This document shows positions 58,207 through 64,000 of a stretch of 64,000 nt of DNA, piece after piece (within the stretch, counting starts at the first letter, position 1; the number at the start of each line of letters is the position of its first letter). This stretch comes from a bacterium (lineage in GTDB: Bacteria > Verrucomicrobiota > Kiritimatiellia > CAIKKV01 > CAITUY01): assembly GCA_037128595.1 (NCBI GenBank), contig JBAXWB010000025.1:1-64000 (forward strand). The letters are read 5' to 3'. The position numbers and the translations under genes were made by a program. The notes under the pieces were generated by a model, which was not told the origin of the DNA, searched no databases, and was given only the letters and a program-made list of their open reading frames with translations.

Positions 58207-58258
58207 GGTTCCGACAGGCCCGTCGCAAGACGGACCTGTCGGAACCCTGTTTTTTTTG
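58207..58258 (+). terminator. Riboswitch-controlled intrinsic terminator
   Basis: GGTTCCGACAGGCCCGTC and GACGGACCTGTCGGAACC form a long stem with a GCAA loop (58207-58246), followed by CTGTTTTTTTT. Its position 30 bases after the aptamer indicates transcriptional attenuation of cobT. Confidence 0.92.
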
Positions 58259-58281
58259 CACTCACATAAAGGAGAAAACTG

Positions 58282-59340
58282 ATGACTACCCTGAAACAAA
58301 CGCTCGCGTCCATTCACCCCGTCAACCGTTCCATTGCCCCGGCGATACAAGCCCATCTGGACGATCTGACCAAACCTCAAGGCAGTCTGGGCCGCCTGGA
58401 AGACATTGCCATGCGTTACGCCCTGGCCACCGCCACCGTGAAACCCCGTCCCGGGAAATGCCGGGTTTACTGCTTTGCCGGCGATCACGGCGTGGCGGAT
58501 GAGGGCGTCTCGGCGTTCCCTAAAGCCGTCACCCCGCAGATGGTCTTCAACATGCTGGCAGGCGGTGCAGCGGTCAATGTCTTTACCCGGCACGTCGGCG
58601 CTGAACTGAAGGTGGTGGATATGGGCGTCGACGCCGATTTTGCGGATGATCCGAACCTGCTCAAACGCAAGGTGGCACGCGGCACCGCCAATATGGCCGT
58701 CGGCCCGGCCATGACACAAGCCCAAACCGTTGAGGCCCTGGAAACGGGCATTGCCCTGGCGGCGCAGGCCGCCCGCGATGGCATCAGCCTGCTGGGGACC
58801 GGGGAAATGGGTATTGCCAATACCACGCCTGCGACCGCCCTGTTTGCCGCCTATCTGGGCCTGCAGCCAGCCGACATTACCGGGCGCGGAACCGGCGTGA
58901 ATGACGCCCAGCTTAAGCACAAGATCAGTGTGATCGAAAAATCGATTGCCGTTAACCAGGCCTCCCTGGCCGATCCTTTGTCCACCCTGGCCGCACTCGG
59001 AGGCTTTGAGATCGCTGGGATTGCCGGTCTGGTACTGGGGGGCGCCGCCCATCGGGTGCCTGTGGTGGTGGACGGCTTTATCTCCACCGCAGGAGCACTG
59101 GCAGCCATCAAACTCAACCCGGCCGCCGCCGACTATGTTTTCTTCAGCCATTTGTCGGAAGAGGCCGGACACCGGGTGGTGATGAATGCCATCGGCATCA
59201 AACCCATTCTGGACCTCAACATGCGGCTCGGCGAAGGGACCGGCGGCGCGCTCGCCATGACCATTATTCAGGCGGCCCTCAAAATGATGACCGAAATGGC
59301 CACCTTCAGTTCCGCCCATGTCAGCGGAAAGGAGGGGTAA
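58282..59340 (+). CDS. cobT: Nicotinate-nucleotide-dimethylbenzimidazole phosphoribosyltransferase
   Basis: CobT activates dimethylbenzimidazole or another lower base with nicotinate mononucleotide for cobamide assembly. The 352-residue protein carries [20 protein letters not shown] (about 29-48), [20 protein letters not shown] (about 61-80), [19 protein letters not shown], and [20 protein letters not shown] with the catalytic Glu near residue 317. GGAG precedes the ATG. It is the only cobalamin gene in the window and is under the B12 riboswitch; with no pathway genes here it may serve salvage of imported corrinoids. Confidence 0.96.
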   Translation: MTTLKQTLASIHPVNRSIAPAIQAHLDDLTKPQGSLGRLEDIAMRYALATATVKPRPGKCRVYCFAGDHGVADEGVSAFPKAVTPQMVFNMLAGGAAVNVFTRHVGAELKVVDMGVDADFADDPNLLKRKVARGTANMAVGPAMTQAQTVEALETGIALAAQAARDGISLLGTGEMGIANTTPATALFAAYLGLQPADITGRGTGVNDAQLKHKISVIEKSIAVNQASLADPLSTLAALGGFEIAGIAGLVLGGAAHRVPVVVDGFISTAGALAAIKLNPAAADYVFFSHLSEEAGHRVVMNAIGIKPILDLNMRLGEGTGGALAMTIIQAALKMMTEMATFSSAHVSGKEG

Positions 59341-59425
59341 GCCCCCTCCTCTGCCCATCTGTTTCGTCCGTTCTGTCTGTTTATTGGATTTGCCAGGCAG
59401 CCAAGCAAAACGCTACCCTGCACCC

Positions 59426-60517
59426 ATGAAATGTCTCTGGAAACATCTGCTCCGCCTAGCCATCAGCCTGATCCTCACCTTTGTTCTGCTTGAGGTCGGC
59501 CTGGGTTGGCTTTGCGCTACCGGACGCCTGAAAATCGCCAAACCCTCCTACTGCCTGGGCAATATCGGCTCCCGTTTCTGGGCCGACAGCAATCCCTTCT
59601 TCGGGGTCTGGCATGACCCGTACGCGTCCTTCACTCACGTGTCCCCGGATTATAAACTGACCTATCACGCGAACGGCCAGGGGATGCGGGATAAGGAACG
59701 GGACCTGAAGGCATACGGCAAAAAGCGCGTCATCGTCCTGGGCGATTCCTTTGTCGAGGGCTGGGGGGTTGCCACAGAGAACCGGATGAGTGACCGGCTC
59801 GAAGCGTCGACCGGCCTTGAATATCTGAACTTCGGCACTTCGGGCTCGTTTGGCCCCACCCAGTACCTGATGCTGTACAATCACCTGGCTAAATCATTCG
59901 AGCATGAGGCCCTGATCATCGCCATCCTGCCCGACAATGACTTCCTGGATGACGATTATGAGTATGGCCGGGTCATGCATGCGGACCGGATCCGCCCCTT
60001 TTTCACAGGCACCAAACCCGATTACAAATTGATCGTGACCCATCCGACGCTTCCCTCGCCCGGCTCAAAACTCCTGGAACAAATCCTGCTGAATCTCACC
60101 TATACCGGCAATGTGATCAAGCATTTCAAGAGCCTCTCACGACACCAACAGGCAACGCTTCCGGCCAACTATGCAGGGTATTTCGACTTTACGCCCGCCC
60201 AATGGGATCGCCTGGAAAAAGTGCTCCAGGAATTCCGGATGGCCGCGCCCACCCTTCCTGTTCTGGTCCTGACCATTCCCTGTGACACCGACATTCAACG
60301 CACGGAGAAACAGGGGCCGGCGCCCCTTCCCGCAAAAATGCAGACGCTATGCAAGACACTCGGAATGCACTATCTGGACCTGATGCCGGCCATCCGGGCC
60401 ACGCCAGAAGGCTGGCAGGCCTGTTATCTGAAAACCGACCGCCACTGGAATGCCCGCGGAAATGAAATTGCGGCCAGGGAAATCAGTAAGCAGTGGGCAG
60501 CAGGCAGTAAGCAGTAA
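59426..60517 (+). CDS. Membrane-anchored SGNH-hydrolase-like protein
   Basis: The 363-residue protein begins with a membrane helix ([20 protein letters not shown], about 8-27). [19 protein letters not shown] (about 101-119) is SGNH block I with the nucleophile Ser, [15 protein letters not shown] and [17 protein letters not shown] match blocks II and III, and [14 protein letters not shown] gives the C-terminal His. The domain resembles AlgX/DltD-like or other glycan O-acyl-modifying enzymes. The last codons (KQWAAGSKQ) are encoded by CAGTAAGCAGT repeat DNA that it shares with the convergent helicase gene. Confidence 0.87.
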   Translation: MKCLWKHLLRLAISLILTFVLLEVGLGWLCATGRLKIAKPSYCLGNIGSRFWADSNPFFGVWHDPYASFTHVSPDYKLTYHANGQGMRDKERDLKAYGKKRVIVLGDSFVEGWGVATENRMSDRLEASTGLEYLNFGTSGSFGPTQYLMLYNHLAKSFEHEALIIAILPDNDFLDDDYEYGRVMHADRIRPFFTGTKPDYKLIVTHPTLPSPGSKLLEQILLNLTYTGNVIKHFKSLSRHQQATLPANYAGYFDFTPAQWDRLEKVLQEFRMAAPTLPVLVLTIPCDTDIQRTEKQGPAPLPAKMQTLCKTLGMHYLDLMPAIRATPEGWQACYLKTDRHWNARGNEIAAREISKQWAAGSKQ

Positions 60518-60618
60518 ATACTCTACCCACTGCCGACTGGTTACTGCCCACTGCCCACTGTTTACTGCTTACTGCCTACTGTTTACTGCTTACTGCTTAC
60601 TGCTTACTGCTCACTGTC
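60486..60618. repeat. CAGTAAGCAGT repeat tract spanning two convergent gene ends
   Basis: AGTAAGCAGTGGGCAGCAGG and related units run forward to about 60520, then GTTTACTGCTTACTGC-type units run in the opposite sense to 60618, making a large imperfect palindrome. It supplies the stop codons of both the SGNH-like gene (60517) and the DEAD-box gene (60604). Confidence 0.9.
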
Positions 60619-62559
60619 AACTGACTTGCGCGGCTTTCCTTTGACATCCGACGTGTGCTTCTCGGGAAGCAGCGAAAGGGAGAGTTCGCCGAATTCGGAA
60701 TCCACGGTCAACGGGCCGTTTTCAAGAGGCGCCAGATGTTCTTTTCCAACCTGGGCAAACGACTGCGTCTGGGTCAGTTCGATCATCCCCACCCGCGGGG
60801 CCGGTACGCCCAGCTTGGCCTCAAGCAGGTTGACGATCGCCCTGGGGTTGATTTTATCGCTCCAACCCACACTCAACCTGACCCACTGGCTTCCCCGCGG
60901 CGCCAGGCGCAAAACCGGAATAGCCTCTTCCTGACTGGCGACCGCCTGGGCGGCTTCCGCACGCCGTTCGCGCATGGGCTTGGAGTCCGGCCTCGGCAGC
61001 TTCTTGGCCGCCACGACCGGCGCGCCCTTGGGCGTCACCACCGGCGGAATCCTGGGGATGGCGACAGGCGCCGCCCTGGGGGCCGCCTTGGGTAACACTT
61101 TGGGCACACTGGTGATCTCGGGAATGGGTTTCGCCAACACCGGACGAGGACTTACCGGAGCCACGACCGGAGGAGTCATCGTCGGCCGCGGGGCAGGCTT
61201 GACTTCAGCCGGTGCCGTCTTGCTGGCGGGCGCGGCGTCACTGTCGCCCCCTCCCCCCGTCGCCATGACAAATAAGGCGGCGGCGATATCGGTAGAGGAG
61301 AAGCCCTCCTCGAGCAAACGGTCCACCAGCGGCATTTGCACGGCAAACGCATTCTCGCGCAATACATTGCGGACCTTTTCAATCAGGACATCGGTGCGCT
61401 TTTCTTCAACCTCACCCATGGTGGGCATCTTGCCGCGGAGAATGCGGGTGCGGGTAAACCGCTCAATGAAGGGAAGCTTGTAAATGTCGCGGCCGGAGAC
61501 GAAGGTCAGCGCCATACCGCGCTTGCCGGCACGCCCGGTTCGACCGATCCGGTGCACATAGTCCTCGGCATCATAGGGGATATCGTAATTGACCACGACC
61601 TCCAGATCATCGACATCGATCCCGCGGGCAGCCACATCAGTGGCCACCAGGAATTCAAACTCGCACTTCTTGAACTTATTCATCACACGCGTGCGCTGGA
61701 CCTGCGGGATGCCGCCATGCAGCCGGTCCGCAGAAAAGCCCTGGGCCAGTAGCGTGTCGGTCAGTTCATCCACCATACGCTGGGTATTGCAGAAGATGAT
61801 GCCGAGGCGGAACCCATGAAAGTCAATCAGGCGCAGCAACGCCGCCACCTTATGGACATGCTGGACCTCGTAATACCATTGTTCCACCGTGGACACCGTG
61901 GCCGTCTTCTGCTCCATCCGGATGGGCTTGGGATCCCGCGAATACCGCTTGATGAGTTCGCGAATGGGCGGCGACATGGTCGCGGAAAAGAACACGGTCT
62001 GGCGTTCGGACGGGGTGGAGTCCAGGATTTTCCCGATGTCATCGCGGAAGCCCATATCCAGCATCCGGTCCGCCTCATCCAGGATGACCATGCTCACCTG
62101 ATCCAGCTTCAGGGTGCCGCGCTCGATGTGATCCAGCACCCGGCCGGGGGTCCCGATAACGATCTGAACGCCTTTCCGCAATTCAAACAACTGGCGGTCA
62201 TAGGAGGCTCCGCCGTAAATGGGCACCGAATGCACTCCGCGCTTGTGAATGGAAAGCTTGTGGACCTCTTCGGCCACCTGAGTGGCCAGTTCGCGGGTGG
62301 GGCAGAGAATCAGCACTTGAACCGCGCGGTTGGCGGCATCGACCTTTTCAATGGCAGGAATGGCGAAGGCCGCGGTTTTCCCCGACCCGGTCTGAGACTG
62401 ACCGACCACGTCATTTCCGGCCATGAGGACAGGAATGGCGGCCGCCTGAATCGGTGAGGGCTGTTCAAATCCAAGCGCCTCAACGGCTTTAAGAATGGCG
62501 GGAGATAGCCCGAGGGCTGCGAAGGTAGGCTTTAGTGCGGTCTCAATCTTTGTATCCAT
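60604..62559 (-). CDS. DEAD-box RNA helicase with DbpA-type RNA-binding domain
   Basis: The 651-residue protein starts at the ATG at 62559. Helicase motifs are complete: Q-motif [18 protein letters not shown], motif [13 protein letters not shown] (about 48-59), Ia [20 protein letters not shown] (about 152-160), [36 protein letters not shown] Pro/Ala/Lys-rich linker (about 455-550) joins a C-terminal DbpA-like domain (about 560-640). Such CsdA/DeaD helicases help 50S assembly and cold adaptation. The last residues (KSVDSEQ) come from the CAGTAAGCAGT repeat, so the native C-terminus may have been trimmed or extended. Confidence 0.94.
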   Translation of the reverse strand: MDTKIETALKPTFAALGLSPAILKAVEALGFEQPSPIQAAAIPVLMAGNDVVGQSQTGSGKTAAFAIPAIEKVDAANRAVQVLILCPTRELATQVAEEVHKLSIHKRGVHSVPIYGGASYDRQLFELRKGVQIVIGTPGRVLDHIERGTLKLDQVSMVILDEADRMLDMGFRDDIGKILDSTPSERQTVFFSATMSPPIRELIKRYSRDPKPIRMEQKTATVSTVEQWYYEVQHVHKVAALLRLIDFHGFRLGIIFCNTQRMVDELTDTLLAQGFSADRLHGGIPQVQRTRVMNKFKKCEFEFLVATDVAARGIDVDDLEVVVNYDIPYDAEDYVHRIGRTGRAGKRGMALTFVSGRDIYKLPFIERFTRTRILRGKMPTMGEVEEKRTDVLIEKVRNVLRENAFAVQMPLVDRLLEEGFSSTDIAAALFVMATGGGGDSDAAPASKTAPAEVKPAPRPTMTPPVVAPVSPRPVLAKPIPEITSVPKVLPKAAPRAAPVAIPRIPPVVTPKGAPVVAAKKLPRPDSKPMRERRAEAAQAVASQEEAIPVLRLAPRGSQWVRLSVGWSDKINPRAIVNLLEAKLGVPAPRVGMIELTQTQSFAQVGKEHLAPLENGPLTVDSEFGELSLSLLPEKHTSDVKGKPRKSVDSEQ

Positions 62560-62619
62560 ATTTTTAAAGGATACCGTTTTTTGATTCAAACAAGCGAGAG
62601 GAATCGGATTAAGTCATGC

Positions 62620-62728
62620 AGGGAAGGCATTAAGCCCCGTCGAGGACGGCTCGGCAGGGACGCCTCGCCCTACCTGGAAATTCAAGGCTTCATTAGGTAG
62701 GGCGAAGCCTCCGGCTGAGCCGAGTTCC
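62620..62728. repeat. Imperfect palindrome between the helicase and NYN genes
   Basis: GGACGGCTCGGCAGGGACGC and CGAAGCCTCCGGCTGAGCCG mirror each other, with CGCCCTACCT and AGGTAGGGCG inside (62668-62705). REP-like; no associated RAYT of this type is in the window. Confidence 0.75.
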
Positions 62729-63553
62729 TCAGGGGGTGCGCAGACTTTTGATCACATAGCCGCCGGATTTTTCATCACGCTCAAGGTCAAAGATACCCCG
62801 GTCCCGGGCCTCGTCCAGGAGTTGATTGAAGGAGCGGAACCCGAAGTATGACTCACTGAAGCCGGGCTTGCGGCGACGCAGGGTCTGCTTGATCATGGAG
62901 CCCCAGATCTTCTCCCCTTCGCCGCGTTCCTCCAGCAGGGCCTCATAGGTTTCCACTAGCAGGTCAAACGCCTCCTCCTTCTTGTCTTTAGTCTCCTTTG
63001 AGACCGCAACGGTGGCCTTCGCCGCCGGGGCGTCCGCCCGTACCGGCTTCCGAACCACCCGGGGACGCGGCAGGGCGCGGCGTACCAGATCGTCGTAATA
63101 GATGAATTCATCGCAGTTGGCAATCAGCAGCTCCGAGGTTGAGTTCTTCGCCCCCACCCCGATTACCGTCTTGTCATTTTCACGCAACTTGCTGACCAGC
63201 GGGGAGAAGTCGGAATCCCCGCTGATGATGACAAAGGTATCCACATGGCTCTTGGTGTAGCACAGGTCGAGCGCATCCACGACCAGCCGGATGTCAGCGG
63301 AATTTTTCCCCGACTGGCGGACATGCGGAATTTCAATCAGCTCAAAGGAGGCCTCATGCATCTGAGCCTTGAATTCCTTGTACCGGCTCCAATCACAGTA
63401 CGCTTTTTTGACCACAATATTCCCCTTGAGCAGGAGCCGCTCAAGTACCTTGCCGATATCAAAGGGCGGATAATTCGCGTCACGCACGCCCAGTGCGATA
63501 TTTTCGAAGTCACAGAAAAGAGCCATACTCCGTGTTTCGGCGAGCTGTGTCAT
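62729..63553 (-). CDS. NYN-domain ribonuclease-like protein with C-terminal LOTUS/OST-HTH domain
   Basis: The 274-residue protein starts after AAGGAG. The NYN (PIN-like) domain covers about 1-160, with the acidic residues of the active site in LFCDFENIALGVRD (13-26), DIRLVVDALDLCY (about 87-99) and IISGDSDFSPLVSKLREND (about 110-128). A Lys-rich linker leads to an OST-HTH/LOTUS domain (about 200-272: SMIKQTLRRRKPGFSESYFG). LabA-like proteins of this design are widespread and, by analogy to MARF1, may cleave RNA with the LOTUS domain recognising structure. Single-gene unit; no partner is visible. Confidence 0.93.
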   Translation of the reverse strand: MTQLAETRSMALFCDFENIALGVRDANYPPFDIGKVLERLLLKGNIVVKKAYCDWSRYKEFKAQMHEASFELIEIPHVRQSGKNSADIRLVVDALDLCYTKSHVDTFVIISGDSDFSPLVSKLRENDKTVIGVGAKNSTSELLIANCDEFIYYDDLVRRALPRPRVVRKPVRADAPAAKATVAVSKETKDKKEEAFDLLVETYEALLEERGEGEKIWGSMIKQTLRRRKPGFSESYFGFRSFNQLLDEARDRGIFDLERDEKSGGYVIKSLRTP

Positions 63554-63610
63554 AGGGTTCTCCTTAAACTCCAGGGACTAGCTACTCACTCTACCCGGAA
63601 GCCCCAAACT

Positions 63611-64000
63611 TTAAGGCGCGGAAGGGAAAGGGTCCCGGCGTGGCTGCGGCTGCTGTGGCTTGTAGAGCTGTGCAACCGGGGGCGGCACGCTAGCCGAGGA
63701 GGGCGCGGCGGGATTGTTATAACCGCCACCAGGTGCGGTACCGACATCTCCGGCACCTTGATCTCCACCCAAGGCTCCGGCTGAGTCGGGACCTTGCTGT
63801 GGCTCACCTGTCCCAAGCTGTTCGGGGGCGGTGCCACTGACGCCTTCAAAGGCTTGCTGGGCGGGGATTTGTGCCGCTACTTGCTCGGTCAGAGCTTGAA
63901 TCTGCTGTATGGTCTGGGCATTCAAGGGGCTGACACCGCTGATCAACAGGGTTCCGGTTACAGGATTCGCGCTGACTGTAACGGTTTGTCCGTTTGCCAG
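63611..64000 (-). CDS. Gln/Pro-rich protein, 5' end beyond the window
   Basis: The minus-strand frame is open from the window edge to the stop at 63611 (129 codons visible, the N-terminus missing). It starts ANGQTVTVSANPVTGTLLIS, a beta-rich stretch, continues with the helix NAQTIQQIQALTEQVAAQIP, and ends in a Pro/Gln/Gly/Ala-rich low-complexity tail. The tail is reminiscent of envelope or secretion proteins, but I do not recognise a family. An internal ATG at 63946 is probably not the start because the frame continues with protein-like sequence above it. Confidence 0.6.
   Translation of the reverse strand: MANGQTVTVSANPVTGTLLISGVSPLNAQTIQQIQALTEQVAAQIPAQQAFEGVSGTAPEQLGTGEPQQGPDSAGALGGDQGAGDVGTAPGGGYNNPAAPSSASVPPPVAQLYKPQQPQPRRDPFPSAP

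Noticed and set aside
58177-59358. 393-codon open frame opposite cobT
   Set aside because: Antisense of a well-conserved gene and runs through the riboswitch terminator; no protein-like features.
1-64000. tRNA, rRNA, tmRNA or other structural RNA genes
   Set aside because: I looked for T-loop and rRNA signatures on both strands and recognised none; the only structured RNA supported is the cobalamin riboswitch. A covariance-model scan would be decisive.

Overview
The window looks like a chromosomal contig of an uncultured environmental bacterium, most plausibly of the PVC superphylum (Kiritimatiellota, Lentisphaerota or Verrucomicrobiota). The case rests on the BspA-type leucine-rich-repeat protein, the many Gfo/Idh/MocA oxidoreductases, the two MFS carriers in a sugar locus, the stand-alone four-helix-bundle gene and the extreme density of palindromic intergenic repeats. 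This placement is an inference; no rRNA or tRNA gene was seen.

Layout. 1-8.9 kb is accessory DNA: an LRR gene fragment, a four-helix-bundle gene embedded in CATAGACC repeats, a GbsR-type regulator, a four-gene IS21-family element inserted in the vapC toxin gene of a vapBC pair, and a RAYT transposase gene among its REP sequences. 8.9-15.3 kb is a phosphate operon (pstS, pstC, pstA, two pstB genes, phoU) with a palindromic element in every gap. 15.3-19.8 kb holds repeat-bracketed DUF559 and ORF6N genes, a GT4 glycosyltransferase with a REP inside its frame and a second RAYT. 19.8-41.1 kb is a TerC-family gene followed by sugar catabolism genes: aldolase, SDR, three Gfo/Idh enzymes, AraC and DeoR regulators, two MFS carriers, a NagB-like and a NagA-like enzyme, a CBM9 protein, an FGGY kinase, a ceramidase-like hydrolase, a polysaccharide deacetylase, a class III aminotransferase and a polyol dehydrogenase. 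41.1-50.5 kb is mixed: methyltransferase, AmrS-type radical SAM enzyme, SGNH lipoprotein, M16C protease, Fic protein and an ABC-2 transporter. 50.6-64 kb is core-like: EF-P and EpmA, Obg-L27-L21, PilZ, three nucleotide-sugar genes, a cobalamin riboswitch before cobT, an SGNH-like protein, a DEAD-box helicase, a NYN-LOTUS protein and a partial gene.

Most interesting. The two PstB ATPases are degenerate in complementary ways. PstB1 keeps the LSGGQ signature but has lost the Q-loop Gln and the switch His; PstB2 keeps Gln and His but has LPLDQ in place of LSGGQ. Only a heterodimer could form one complete ATP site, an asymmetric arrangement known from ABC exporters but unexpected in a phosphate importer. 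Second, a modular family of large palindromic elements (two internal hairpins with swappable outer arms) fills the pst operon and recurs elsewhere. Third, several proteins carry repeat-derived peptides in frame (GbsR, GT4, the M16C protease, and the C-termini of two convergent genes).
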